Of a DNA stretch of 64,000 nt, positions 26,425-35,718 are shown in pieces (positions within the stretch are counted from its first letter, which is position 1; each line of letters begins with the position of its first letter). Made by a program: the position numbers and the translations under genes. Source of the DNA: Chryseolinea sp. H1M3-3. GTDB taxonomy: Bacteria > Bacteroidota > Bacteroidia > Cytophagales > Cyclobacteriaceae. The stretch is taken from the NCBI RefSeq assembly GCF_029360725.1, contig NZ_JARKMY010000001.1, positions 1,054,001-1,118,000 on the forward strand, given 5' to 3'. The notes beneath the pieces are model-generated. The model made no database searches and was not told the origin of the DNA. It worked only from the letters and a program-made list of their open reading frames with translations.

Positions 26425-29400
26425 AAACCAATTCCTTATTAGGCTGAATTATTTCCTGATCAAATGATACATGTTTAGGTTGCCTTGATAAATATGAATA
26501 CATCGCCGGGATAACAAATAAAGTAAGCACTAACGAAAACATAATTCCTCCCACAATTACAATTCCCAGCGGCTGGCGACTTGTCGAAGCTGCGCCAATT
26601 GACAAGGCTAAAGGCAAGGATCCTAACGCCATGGCTAAGCTCGTCATCAATATAGGGCGCAGGCGGAGTTGGGAAGCTTCTAATACAGCTTCAACTTTAG
26701 ATAACCCCTCCTCCCGTTTTTGATTGGCAAATTCCACAATCAGAATTCCATTTTTAGTTACCAGTCCAATCAGCATGATCATACCGATCTGCGAAAAAAT
26801 ATTGATCGTTTGGCCAAATATGGCCAAGGCAAGGATAGCACCGGCAATGGCAAGCGGAACTGTGAACATAATGGTCAGCGGATCAACGAAACTTTCAAAC
26901 TGCGCAGCCAAAATCAAATAAATAAGAATGAGCGCAAGTAAAAAAGCAAAAGTGGTATTGCTGGAACTTTCGGAAAGATCACGTGACGTACCCGTTAAAG
27001 AGGTTGTAAAAGTATCATCCAATACCTGGGCCTTGATTTCGTCCATCACCTTAATACCGTCCCCTACGGTTTTGCCAGGCGCAAGCCCCGCTGAAATTGT
27101 CGCAGATTTATAGCGATTAAAGTGATACAGGGAAGGCGGCGTTGTTGACTCCTCAACAGAAACGACATTGTCAAGTGAAATCAACTGACCGGATACTGTT
27201 CTTACGTACAAGTTTTTCAAATCATCAGGATCATCACGGTCAACCCGCGTTACCTGACCCATCACCTGGTATTGCTTACCCTCCTTTGTAAAGAATCCAA
27301 AACGAAGGTTACTATAGGCAAGCTGTAACGTTTGGGCTATGTCCTGAACACTTACCCCCAGCTGTGCAGCTTTCAGCCGGTTGATTTGAACACGCAACTC
27401 AGGCTTGTTGAATTTTAAATCCATATCAACGCCTTGAAGCACCGGGCTTTGGTTAGCCGCCTCTAAAAACTTTGGCAGCACTGCTTTTAATTTTTCAAAA
27501 TCATTATGTTGAATTACGAACTGAACGGGCTGGCCTCCACGGCGGTTAACCGCAATAGTTTGTTCTTGAATAACGAACGCTCTTCCCTCTGGAAAACGGT
27601 TTAAGTTCCGACTCACCATATCTACAATTTCCTGCTGCGATCGCGCTCGCTGACTTGGGTCGCTAAGGGTCACCCGCACAAAGCCCATGTTCACAGCACC
27701 AGCGCCCGAAAAACCAGGAGCCGTAACGGAAAGTGCTGTTTCATATTCAGGAATAGAATCTTGTACAAATTGAACCATCTTTTGTACAAACTGGTCCATG
27801 TAATCAAAAGAAGTTCCCTCCACAGCAGTAAGTTGTAGGCGGAACTGATTTCGATCTTCCATCGGAGCTAATTCCGACTGAAGATTGGTGCCCACGAAAT
27901 ATGCAGAAGCAATGCATAGTGCGATAATAATAAATGATATCCACCGTACGCCCATGAAAGCTCCCAGCCATCTGCGATAGCCATTTTCCATGGCATTGAA
28001 GAAAGGTTCCGTTTTATGATAAAACCAGGAGTGCTTGTGTTTGCTTCTTGTCAACTTAACACTCAATACCGGTGTTAATGTTAACGAAACAAAACAAGAT
28101 ACGAGTACAGCACCCGCCACCACAATTCCAAATTCGCGGAACAACCGTCCTACAAATCCCTCCAGAAAAAGAATCGGGAGAAAAACAACGGCCAGGGTAA
28201 TGGACGTCGATATAACGGCGAAGAAGATTTCTTCAGAACCTTCTTTTGCTGCCTGATATTTATTCATCCCGGATTCGAGCTTTTTATAAATATTTTCGGT
28301 CACTACAATTCCGTCGTCCACCACAAGACCCGTGGCCAAAACAATTCCAAGCATGGTGAGCACGTTAATGGAGAAGCCACACAAATACATGATAAAGAAG
28401 GTGGCTATAAGAGAAACTGGAATATCAATGAGCGGGCGAATGGCAATGATAAAATCACGGAAGAAAAGATAGATGATCAGCACAACAAGAATGATGGAGA
28501 TCAAGAGCGTTTCTTCCACTTCGGTAATAGCCCGCTTGATGAACTCCGTCTGATCCATTGCTACTTTAAGACTAATATCAGCCGGCACATCTTTTTCAAT
28601 TTGTTCCAGGCGTTTATAAAATTCATCCGATATCTCCACATAATTTGCACCTGGTAACGGAACGATGGCCAATCCAACCATCGTCACATTACTTTCGCGA
28701 CCTTGCGACTCCTCGTTCTCCGGGCCAAGCACAGCTTCGCCTATATTTTTCAGCCTGATTTCTCCTTGCGGACCCGATTTGATAATTACATTTTCGAAAT
28801 CCTCTTCTGTATAGAGCCGTCCAAAAGTCCGCACGGTTAATTCCGTGTTGTTGCCCGCAATCTTTCCAGACGGCAGCTCAACGTTTTCCTTATTTAGGGC
28901 AGCTTGAACATCTAACGGTGTAAGGCTGTAAGCACTCAGTTTAGTCGGGTCAAGCCAGATTCGCATGGCATACCTTTTCTCACCCCAAATTTGAATGCTG
29001 CTCACGCCAGGGATGGTTTGTAATCGCTCAACCAAAGTGTTTGTTGCATATTCAGTCAGTTGCAATGCATTACGCGAATTACTTCTTACAGTCATAGAAA
29101 GTATAGCGTCAGCGTTTGCGTCTGCTTTTGATACGACCGGCGGCGTAGTGAGATCCTGAGGTAATTGTCTAACCGCCTGAGAAACTTTATCCCGTACATC
29201 GTTCGCTGCCGTTTCAAGGTCGACACCTAATTCAAATTCGATATTGATATTGCTGATCCCTACACTTGAAGACGAAGTGATATTTTTTATTCCAGCGATT
29301 CCATTGATCGATTTTTCAAGGGGTTCCGTAATTTGTGATTCTATGATGTCGGAATTAGCCCCGGAATAAGAAGTTCTAACATTCACATTCGGCGGATCTA

Positions 29401-29518
29401 TTGCCGGGTAATCTCTGATACCCAAAAAATTAAAACCAATAATCCCGAACAACACAATGAGAATGTTCATCACAAATGCTAGAATGGGTCGCCTCAAGCT
29501 TAATTCTGAAATATTCAT
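26414..29518 (-). CDS. RND-family multidrug efflux pump, inner-membrane subunit
   Basis: 1034 residues, normal for the HAE-1 (AcrB/MexB/MdtB) family. The first helix begins MNISELSLRRPILAFVMNIL; two large periplasmic loops separate helix groups (about 335-560 and 860-1010). The central helix shows GLVVDDGIVVTENIYKK, holding the paired Asp residues needed for proton transfer, and the second half GLVTKNGILIVEFANQKREE. It exports drugs or other amphiphiles using the proton gradient. The adaptor gene is 21 bp upstream and tolC overlaps downstream. Confidence 0.95.
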   Translation of the reverse strand: MNISELSLRRPILAFVMNILIVLFGIIGFNFLGIRDYPAIDPPNVNVRTSYSGANSDIIESQITEPLEKSINGIAGIKNITSSSSVGISNINIEFELGVDLETAANDVRDKVSQAVRQLPQDLTTPPVVSKADANADAILSMTVRSNSRNALQLTEYATNTLVERLQTIPGVSSIQIWGEKRYAMRIWLDPTKLSAYSLTPLDVQAALNKENVELPSGKIAGNNTELTVRTFGRLYTEEDFENVIIKSGPQGEIRLKNIGEAVLGPENEESQGRESNVTMVGLAIVPLPGANYVEISDEFYKRLEQIEKDVPADISLKVAMDQTEFIKRAITEVEETLLISIILVVLIIYLFFRDFIIAIRPLIDIPVSLIATFFIMYLCGFSINVLTMLGIVLATGLVVDDGIVVTENIYKKLESGMNKYQAAKEGSEEIFFAVISTSITLAVVFLPILFLEGFVGRLFREFGIVVAGAVLVSCFVSLTLTPVLSVKLTRSKHKHSWFYHKTEPFFNAMENGYRRWLGAFMGVRWISFIIIALCIASAYFVGTNLQSELAPMEDRNQFRLQLTAVEGTSFDYMDQFVQKMVQFVQDSIPEYETALSVTAPGFSGAGAVNMGFVRVTLSDPSQRARSQQEIVDMVSRNLNRFPEGRAFVIQEQTIAVNRRGGQPVQFVIQHNDFEKLKAVLPKFLEAANQSPVLQGVDMDLKFNKPELRVQINRLKAAQLGVSVQDIAQTLQLAYSNLRFGFFTKEGKQYQVMGQVTRVDRDDPDDLKNLYVRTVSGQLISLDNVVSVEESTTPPSLYHFNRYKSATISAGLAPGKTVGDGIKVMDEIKAQVLDDTFTTSLTGTSRDLSESSSNTTFAFLLALILIYLILAAQFESFVDPLTIMFTVPLAIAGAILALAIFGQTINIFSQIGMIMLIGLVTKNGILIVEFANQKREEGLSKVEAVLEASQLRLRPILMTSLAMALGSLPLALSIGAASTSRQPLGIVIVGGIMFSLVLTLFVIPAMYSYLSRQPKHVSFDQEIIQPNKELVYDA

Positions 29519-29539
29519 AACCCTAGTTGTTTAGCCCGA

Positions 29540-30601
29540 TCACTTTTTATTAGTGACGCGTGCAATTTTTATTTTTGAATCTGGCCGTATGGCCATTAGC
29601 CCTGTGGTGACAACAGTATCACCAACTTTTACTCCGCTTGTAACGTGAACAAAAGCGGAATCACGCACGCCTGTTTCTACCACTGCATAAACTGCGCTAT
29701 CCCCGCGAATAACGATAACTTGTTTATTTCTGGCGGTAGGGATAACGGACTGGGTAGGCACCATCAATGCATTGGTATTTTTACCCAATTCCAAATTCAC
29801 TTTGGCAAAAACGCCTGGTATTAGCTCCGGATGTTTTTCGTCTACCAGGGCACGCACTTTAAGCGTACGGGTGTTTTGATCGACGCTGTTTTCAGTGGCA
29901 ATAACCTTTGCTTTATGGTAACTCTTTCCACCGTCTACCTGGAAGCTTACTGTATAGCCTGTGGAAATTTCCTTGGCATATTTTTCAGGAATGGAGAATT
30001 CTAGTTTTAGTTTATCGACCTGGCGGATTACCGTGATGATATCGTTGGGAGCTATGTATGCGCCTAGACTTACATTTCGTAAGCCTGCACGGCCCGTATA
30101 GGGTGCCCGGATTTCAGTTTTAGAAATTGCAATTTTTGTTGACTCAATATCGGCACGAAGGTTCTCTACATCCAACGCGCTTAAATCATAATCCTGCTGA
30201 CTAATACCTTGAATCTTTAACAGCTCACCACTCCGTTCTTCAGACTTCTCCTTAATCTTTAATTGAACCTCGAGCTTGCGTAGCTGTGCTTGCAAATCCT
30301 CGTCGAACAATTTTACCAGCAAAGTACCTTTGTTGATGACAGATCCTTCAACAATATTTAGCTGCACAATCCGGCCACCGACTTCCGAGCGAATTGCAGT
30401 TTCTTCAAACGGAAGCAATGACCCCGGTACTTCAATGTTTTCACTGATGGACCTTTCGGATACCACAAAACCATCCACAGCAATCGGTCCAGAAGCTCTG
30501 CCTCCACCACCAGCCGGCCGTTGAGGTTTCTTATCGTTACAAGACGTCATCAATAGTAATGTTATCGCGAATGTCCCTACAAATCGAAGTGTTATGTACA
30601 T
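29540..30601 (-). CDS. RND efflux periplasmic adaptor subunit (membrane fusion protein)
   Basis: 353 residues. It is a lipoprotein: the signal MYITLRFVGTFAITLLLMTS ends at Cys21. A Gly-rich linker (GGGGRASG) is followed by a barrel-sandwich lipoyl domain (IVQLNIVEGSVINKGTLLVKL), a short helical hairpin (about 105-150), the returning half RAPYTGRAGLRNVSLGAYI, and beta-barrel and membrane-proximal domains. It bridges pump and TolC in the periplasm. It is first in its operon; no full promoter match is visible in the 55 bp before it. Confidence 0.93.
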   Translation of the reverse strand: MYITLRFVGTFAITLLLMTSCNDKKPQRPAGGGGRASGPIAVDGFVVSERSISENIEVPGSLLPFEETAIRSEVGGRIVQLNIVEGSVINKGTLLVKLFDEDLQAQLRKLEVQLKIKEKSEERSGELLKIQGISQQDYDLSALDVENLRADIESTKIAISKTEIRAPYTGRAGLRNVSLGAYIAPNDIITVIRQVDKLKLEFSIPEKYAKEISTGYTVSFQVDGGKSYHKAKVIATENSVDQNTRTLKVRALVDEKHPELIPGVFAKVNLELGKNTNALMVPTQSVIPTARNKQVIVIRGDSAVYAVVETGVRDSAFVHVTSGVKVGDTVVTTGLMAIRPDSKIKIARVTNKK

Positions 30602-30656
30602 ATGAAATTCCTAGACGTTTTAGTAACAAGCTTACTGTTAATCCGGTTCTGCGGTC

Positions 30657-31262
30657 TTACGAATGCATTGAAATAAAGTGTTGGTGCAATGCGATCACCT
30701 GGGGGATTAAAAGTATTGTCTCGTCGTTTTGAATCATAAAATCAGCTCGTTTCAATTTCACTTCCTCAGGCATTTGATTTTTAATGATTGCCAGTATCTG
30801 ATCTGCAGTACGATGATGGTCTCGCTTAAGTACTCGTTGTACGCGTAGCGATTCAGGTGCGTGAACAACGATAACCTTATCCAGCAATTGATGCGAGCCC
30901 GATTCAAAAAGCAAGGCCGCCTCTTTTAATACATAAGGATGATTAACCTGATGCGCCACCCATTGTTGGTAGTTTAAACCTACTCGAGGATGAACTAAAC
31001 TATTTAATGTTTTAAGTCGCGCTGAATCATTAAAAACTGTACCAGCAAGATACGACCGATTTAGGCTTCCATCTTCATTATAAGACAATACTCCGAATTC
31101 TTTCTTGATCTCTGATACGAGTATTCCATCGGTGGTCATTAGTTCTTTCGCATGGCGGTCTGCATCATACACAGGCACGCCCAGACATTGAAAGATTTTA
31201 CATACCAAACTCTTACCCGAACCTATGCCACCGGTAATACCAACTTGAATTGGAGGTTTCAA
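30657..31262 (-). CDS. coaE: Dephospho-CoA kinase
   Basis: 201 residues. The P-loop GGIGSGKS is at residues 11-18, followed by the family motifs VYDADRHAKEL and LVHPRV and the lid region VLKRDHHRTADQI. It phosphorylates the 3' hydroxyl of dephospho-CoA, the last step of CoA synthesis, in the cytoplasm. It begins 5 bp after the ybbR gene and ends the nusB-to-coaE group, a gene order often kept in Cytophagales. Confidence 0.95.
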   Translation of the reverse strand: MKPPIQVGITGGIGSGKSLVCKIFQCLGVPVYDADRHAKELMTTDGILVSEIKKEFGVLSYNEDGSLNRSYLAGTVFNDSARLKTLNSLVHPRVGLNYQQWVAHQVNHPYVLKEAALLFESGSHQLLDKVIVVHAPESLRVQRVLKRDHHRTADQILAIIKNQMPEEVKLKRADFMIQNDETILLIPQVIALHQHFISMHS

Positions 31263-31267
31263 TCGAT

Positions 31268-32212
31268 TTAAAATTTTACAGAGATAGAATCCAATTTAAC
31301 AACGCGAGAGTATGGAGGAAGACCTTCAATTTTCGGTAATATTTTTTTCTCACCCTTGGTTATATTTTTTAAATCGACCAACGCCCGCAAAGAATCGACA
31401 GAAAAGGATTTCTGAAATGACTGGGGTACAGCTGCCGTGAATGCGAGCTTTTTTTCTCCAATGACAGTCCATGCGTTCTTCGGAGGATTAATGATTTCAA
31501 GTTTAACAGAATCTTCAACTTCAATGTATCGATCCACCCGAAAACTAACGGATACGGTAGGGGGATTTCGCTTGATAAGCTCATCATTCAAAAACTTTAC
31601 TTCAACGTCATCGGAAAAATCTTCGTCAATGTTTCGGGCGTCGAGCTTTAAATCGACTTTGGCGGGTAAGCTGTTGATCAATTTTACCGGACCTTCAATG
31701 AAGACAGAATCCGGGGAGATTTGAACCTCACTTATCAACCCATAACCACCCTTAAAAAGCAACGTAGGAGTATCGATTTGCAACGTTATCCATTTACTGG
31801 ATTTAGGTTCGATGGCTACGTGCAAGGTGTCGGTGAGGACAAAGTTTATGGCAAAACCCTCAGGCTGATTTAACACCAACGCGGGCAAGGTACTGCCCAC
31901 AATTTTCTTGACTTCACTGGGCTGCGGCAGCGGTACCACCAGGGGTGGTATTTTCAAACCGGCACTTCGCCGAAACAGGTTCCAGCCTACTCCGGTTACA
32001 TTAAAGCGCACCGCTTCCGGCAATGGTCTTACGGCAATGTAGTTCTCCTGGTCGTAATCGAATACCAGAGGTAGATTGATGTTTGTAGTATAGCTTTTAT
32101 TAAGGGCATTAAAAAACCAAAAGACCGTAGCAGCAAAAATGCAAAGTGCTACGGCCTTCCAATTTCTTCTGTGAAATCTAAGCAGGTTGAATATGGATTG
32201 AATGAAACTCAT
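31268..32212 (-). CDS. YbbR-like domain membrane protein
   Basis: 314 residues. One membrane helix (about residues 17-34, AVALCIFAATVFWFFNALN) is followed by a periplasmic part with tandem YbbR-type beta repeats (signature-like VEVSPDSVFIEGP-type segment, here ISPDSVFIEGPVKLI). In Firmicutes YbbR/CdaR regulates the diadenylate cyclase CdaA; no cdaA-like gene is in this window, so the role here is open. It is placed between yajC and coaE. Confidence 0.82.
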   Translation of the reverse strand: MSFIQSIFNLLRFHRRNWKAVALCIFAATVFWFFNALNKSYTTNINLPLVFDYDQENYIAVRPLPEAVRFNVTGVGWNLFRRSAGLKIPPLVVPLPQPSEVKKIVGSTLPALVLNQPEGFAINFVLTDTLHVAIEPKSSKWITLQIDTPTLLFKGGYGLISEVQISPDSVFIEGPVKLINSLPAKVDLKLDARNIDEDFSDDVEVKFLNDELIKRNPPTVSVSFRVDRYIEVEDSVKLEIINPPKNAWTVIGEKKLAFTAAVPQSFQKSFSVDSLRALVDLKNITKGEKKILPKIEGLPPYSRVVKLDSISVKF

Positions 32213-32243
32213 TACATACTTAGACGCTAGGTTAAGTCAATCT

Positions 32244-32552
32244 TTATTTCTTGTTAGCTGCTTTGGTGGCATCCAGCGAAATCGCGGATTTATTAAAACG
32301 AATTCTTCCGCCTTTTTCCACTTCAAGAATAAATGTATCGCCATCAAGTTCGGCCACATAACCATGTGCACCGCCAATGGTAATAACATAGTCACCTTTC
32401 TTAACCTCCTCGATAAACTTCTTTTGATCTTTAGCCTTTTTTTGCTGGGGGCGGATCATGAAGAAATAAAACACCAGTATAATCCCACCGAAAATTACAT
32501 ATTGAAATATGGGGTTGGATTGTTGTTGGGCTTGTAGCAGAATGCCGTACAT
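32244..32552 (-). CDS. yajC: Preprotein translocase accessory subunit YajC
   Basis: 102 residues. A single membrane helix (about 18-40, FQYVIFGGIILVFYFFMIRP) is followed by the hallmark RPQQKKAKDQKKFIEEVKKG and GDYVITIGGAHGYVAEL. YajC associates with SecDF-YidC at the Sec translocon. The gene follows a strong hairpin (32594-32633) that separates it from the DUF1573 gene, so its expression may depend on read-through or a weak internal promoter. Confidence 0.95.
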   Translation of the reverse strand: MYGILLQAQQQSNPIFQYVIFGGIILVFYFFMIRPQQKKAKDQKKFIEEVKKGDYVITIGGAHGYVAELDGDTFILEVEKGGRIRFNKSAISLDATKAANKK

Positions 32553-32593
32553 AGATTTTGATTTTTAAGAGGTCAAAGTTATCTCAATTAAAA

Positions 32594-32633
32594 CAAACAT
32601 CCCAATCTACCTTTCGGTGGATTGGGATGTTTG
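32594..32633 (-). terminator. Strong hairpin between the DUF1573 gene and yajC
   Basis: An 18-bp stem (CAAACATCCCAATC...ACC / GGT...GATTGGGATGTTTG) with one mismatch and, on the minus strand, a GAAA tetraloop, followed by TTTTAATT. It is the most stable hairpin I see in the window and should terminate, at least partly, transcription coming from nusB. Confidence 0.85.
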
Positions 32634-32650
32634 GGTGAAAAATTGAGGAT

Positions 32651-33202
32651 CTATTTCTTTACTGGACCTTCTGTTGATGTTGAAGCCTTGGGCAATACCA
32701 TTGCTTTAAATCGCAATACAGTTTGCTTTGGCCAGGTATTGGCAGTTACGGTTACTGTTTTGTTCTGAACATTAGGCTTTCCGTTCGAATCGAATTTTGC
32801 TTTCACAAAACCAGTTCCACCTACCGGAATAGGATCTTTGCTCCAATCAGGAACCGTACAGCCACATGATCCCTGAGCATTTTGAATTATTAACGGAGCC
32901 TCACCTGTGTTTTTAAAGGAATAAGTATGCTCTACCACTTCCCCTTCATTGATGGTTCCGAAATCATGTTCCATTGTGGAAAATTCCATTACAGGAGTCG
33001 GACCTTCAGGTTTCGCTTCAGGAGCAGGTGCCGCAGGTGTAGCGGTAGCAGATGTTAACTCAGGTGTTTTCTTCCCTTCCAATTCTGCCAGGCGACTTTC
33101 AAGCTGCGCAATTTTCTTCTCAGCATCACGATCTTTGCATGCCGTTGCCAATAGGATCAGCAGGCTAAAAAATACAAAAGATTTCAAAACGTTTTTTGTC
33201 AT
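32651..33202 (-). CDS. DUF1573 domain lipoprotein
   Basis: 183 residues. It has a lipoprotein signal (MTKNVLKSFVFFSLLILLAT, lipobox ending in Cys22), then a short charged coiled-coil-like segment (KKIAQLESRLAELEGKK), an Ala/Pro-rich linker and the DUF1573 Ig-like domain with STMEHDFGTINEGEVVEHTY, FKNTGEAPLII and SCGCTVPDW. DUF1573 proteins are common in Bacteroidota; their function is unknown. It sits in the nusB group and ends at a strong hairpin. Confidence 0.92.
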   Translation of the reverse strand: MTKNVLKSFVFFSLLILLATACKDRDAEKKIAQLESRLAELEGKKTPELTSATATPAAPAPEAKPEGPTPVMEFSTMEHDFGTINEGEVVEHTYSFKNTGEAPLIIQNAQGSCGCTVPDWSKDPIPVGGTGFVKAKFDSNGKPNVQNKTVTVTANTWPKQTVLRFKAMVLPKASTSTEGPVKK

Positions 33203-33234
33203 ATTTATTCCTTTATAGGTTCAAGTTCAGTATC

Positions 33235-33543
33235 CTAACCCTTTTTGCCGCGAATCTGTTCCAATAGCTCATCAACATCTTCCAGTAATCGTTCAGCTTT
33301 ATTCTTTGCCTCATCTACTACCTTTTGACCTTGTGACTTTGCCTCACTGGTAAGAGGGGTTTCTCGGCCTGAAACGAAATCGTCGATCAAGTTTTCCAAC
33401 ATCTTGCGATACTTATCCAATTGGTAGGATAATTTCTCGCGTGTGTTGGTACCCTTATCAGGCGCATATAAAATTCCAAGTATTGCTCCCGCAGCTGCTC
33501 CGAAAAGGAACGCCATCATCGCATTTCCGCTTTTTTTGCTCAT
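33235..33543 (-). CDS. YtxH-domain protein
   Basis: 102 residues. An N-terminal helix with GNAMMAFLFGAAAGAILGIL and then YAPDKGTNTREKLSYQ is the YtxH signature; the rest is a charged amphipathic helix rich in Lys and Glu. Family members are small stress- or envelope-associated membrane proteins of unknown mechanism. It lies 166 bp after nusB and 32 bp before the DUF1573 gene. Confidence 0.88.
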   Translation of the reverse strand: MSKKSGNAMMAFLFGAAAGAILGILYAPDKGTNTREKLSYQLDKYRKMLENLIDDFVSGRETPLTSEAKSQGQKVVDEAKNKAERLLEDVDELLEQIRGKKG

Positions 33544-33709
33544 AAACTTTTTAAAATTAATTACAGTCTGAATGCAAATTCAAAATTTTAACAATTTTTA
33601 ACAAATCATGTAAGGAAGGAGGGCATTCTACACTTTTACATCGCGTTATCGGGGGATGACCAACATATGATTCCGATGCAAAGACAAAAAATCTCGCTTC
33701 TTCGTATTA

Positions 33710-34849
33710 TCATTTGTTATCGATCAAACCGCGACCGCTCTTTTTCACATCACCGGTGGTTTTTAGTTCTTTAGAAATAACGTCCAAAATACCATTTATA
33801 AACTGGCGGCTTTTTGGTGTGCTATAGTTTTTGGCCAGTTCAATATATTCATTGATGGAAACCTTCACGGGTATATTGGGAAAGAGAATCAATTCCGCAA
33901 TGGCCATTTCTAAAATGATGCGGTCTGTTAAAGGCAAACGATCCACTTCCCAATTCCGGGTATTGTTTGCTATTAATGCCTTATATTTTGCCTCCAGCTG
34001 CGAACCCCGGCTATAAAGCTTCTCTATAAAATCCTTATCATCGTCCCAATTTACCGATAGGGTGTGCAAGGTAAGACTACCGGTTCCGCTGGGGTCAAAA
34101 GATTTAATCGTTTTTTCAACGAGCCCTTTAACGATTTCCTTGTCTTCGGCCCATCGCTGGACCTCTTCCTCAAAATATTCATTGATAACGGTTTTGCCCA
34201 ATATTATCTTTTTAAAAAGATGATTGGCAAATCTTTTTTGGTCTTCCAATGAAGGGCTTTTTTTGTCAAGGTAGTGTAGGTACTCCGTTTCCTGCCGGAT
34301 CACATCGCGGAACCAAACGCGTACACGGTCCATCTTATCACCCCACGGATTCCCCAGCTTCTTAACTTCCTTCTTAAGATCACCACTGTCTCGCAGACCC
34401 TGTATCCATTTATTGTTGACGAAATTTTTATGGCTAACTTTTTTATCGGCTTCAGCTAATTCTAAAAATTCAACCGCTAACGTAAGGACTGCAACATAAC
34501 GTTCGTAAATTTTCTCGACTTCACTTACAAGATTTTTGGCAAAGAATGCCATGTCTTTCTTAGACTGCGTCTGGTAAAATATCAAACATTCATTTACTGC
34601 TTTTTTTATTCTCAGATCTTGATGATCAATAGAAGATTCATCGTTTGCAAAGGCATCTTTAAAAAGCTGAAGCGCTTGTTTTCTCTGCGACGCTAGTTGT
34701 GTTCTATTTTGAACTTCCATCGAATTTAAATCCGGCGAAAGCATCTCATTTATCTTCTCCAGGCATAATTCGTAATTAGCATCTCTGCACTGCTGGAGTG
34801 CGAATAAACTTTGCATTACTTTAATCCGGAGACTTCTTCTGTTAAGCAT
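33710..34849 (-). CDS. nusB: Transcription antitermination factor NusB, long form
   Basis: 379 residues, against about 140 in E. coli NusB. The start MLNRRSLRIKVMQSLFALQQ has the NusB helix 1 pattern and the C-terminal part (about 260-365; WEVDRLPLTDRIILEMAIAE, INEYIELAKNYSTPKSRQFINGIL) is the classic NusB core, while the middle is a large helical insertion usual for Bacteroidota. NusB binds boxA RNA with S10 in rRNA antitermination. It has a full promoter match at 34877-34907 and leads the nusB-coaE group. Confidence 0.92.
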   Translation of the reverse strand: MLNRRSLRIKVMQSLFALQQCRDANYELCLEKINEMLSPDLNSMEVQNRTQLASQRKQALQLFKDAFANDESSIDHQDLRIKKAVNECLIFYQTQSKKDMAFFAKNLVSEVEKIYERYVAVLTLAVEFLELAEADKKVSHKNFVNNKWIQGLRDSGDLKKEVKKLGNPWGDKMDRVRVWFRDVIRQETEYLHYLDKKSPSLEDQKRFANHLFKKIILGKTVINEYFEEEVQRWAEDKEIVKGLVEKTIKSFDPSGTGSLTLHTLSVNWDDDKDFIEKLYSRGSQLEAKYKALIANNTRNWEVDRLPLTDRIILEMAIAELILFPNIPVKVSINEYIELAKNYSTPKSRQFINGILDVISKELKTTGDVKKSGRGLIDNK

Positions 34850-34876
34850 GATAAAGAACTACTTTATAATAGGGAA

Positions 34877-34907
34877 CAAAAATAGAACATCCCAATAGGT
34901 TTCACAA
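34877..34907 (-). promoter_or_regulatory. Predicted promoter of nusB
   Basis: Minus strand TTG (34905-34907), 20-nt spacer, TATTTTTG (34877-34884); the nusB ATG follows at 34849. Full match to TTG-N20-TAnnTTTG. Confidence 0.7.
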
Positions 34908-34947
34908 TGTTACCTCGTGATACTTATGACATTTCTTGCGTTTTGCT

Positions 34948-35577
34948 TTATAAGAACTGCTGCACATCGCCTAAACCCTCTCGCATCACGACAATTTGTC
35001 CGCCGGTACAATCAATTACGCTGGAAGGAATGTTGTTACCTGGTCCGCCATCAATGACCAAATCAACTGAATGCTTGAAATCTTCAAAAATCTCTTCAGG
35101 ATCTGTGGTGTATGCTTTGATAATGTCATCATCCTTAATAGAGGATGTGATCAGCGGGTTCCCAAGCAGTGAGACAATAGCACGAGGAATGGCATGATCG
35201 GGTATTCTGATGCCCACGGTTTTTTTGTTGATGTCAAGTATTCTGGGCACTCTGCTGCTGGACTCAAGAATAAAGGTATACGGTCCCGGTAGCGCTTTTT
35301 TCAAAATCTTAAAAACAGGCGTATCAATACGCTTTACATATTCAGAAATATGGCTGAGGTCGTTGCATATAAAGGAAAGATCCAGCTTTTGCGGTTTGAT
35401 ATTCATTACCTGGCAAAGACGTTCTATGGATTTTCGATTCATAAGGTCGCAACCAATTCCATAAATCGTATCGGTGGGATAAATAATAATCCCGCCGTCT
35501 TTGAGTACGTTCACCGCATGTTGAATCTTTCTACCTTCGGGATTTAACGGATGGATTTTTAATAATTCAGCAGGCAT
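34948..35577 (-). CDS. L-threonylcarbamoyladenylate synthase (Sua5/YrdC/YciO family)
   Basis: 209 residues. The YrdC fold is recognised by [20 protein letters not shown] near residue 28, [26 protein letters not shown] and [14 protein letters not shown]. TsaC enzymes make threonylcarbamoyl-AMP for the t6A modification of ANN-decoding tRNAs. The C-terminal half follows the YciO-like subgroup, in which the activity is less certain. The gene is monocistronic and diverges from mltG. Confidence 0.88.
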   Translation of the reverse strand: MPAELLKIHPLNPEGRKIQHAVNVLKDGGIIIYPTDTIYGIGCDLMNRKSIERLCQVMNIKPQKLDLSFICNDLSHISEYVKRIDTPVFKILKKALPGPYTFILESSSRVPRILDINKKTVGIRIPDHAIPRAIVSLLGNPLITSSIKDDDIIKAYTTDPEEIFEDFKHSVDLVIDGGPGNNIPSSVIDCTGGQIVVMREGLGDVQQFL

Positions 35578-35718
35578 TTTAAAGTTGATCGGTTATCAAA
35601 TGAACCACAACAGCAAGATACTGTTATGGATACTAAAAATTGATATCCCTTAAGCTGGATTGACAAGATTACGGTCAACTAACTATGTTTTATTATTTTT
35701 GAAGTCTAAGTGCTGAAT

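Noticed and set aside
35694-35701. TATTTTTG as mltG promoter
   Set aside because: The -7 match is good but no TTG lies 19-21 nt upstream, so I do not list it as a feature.
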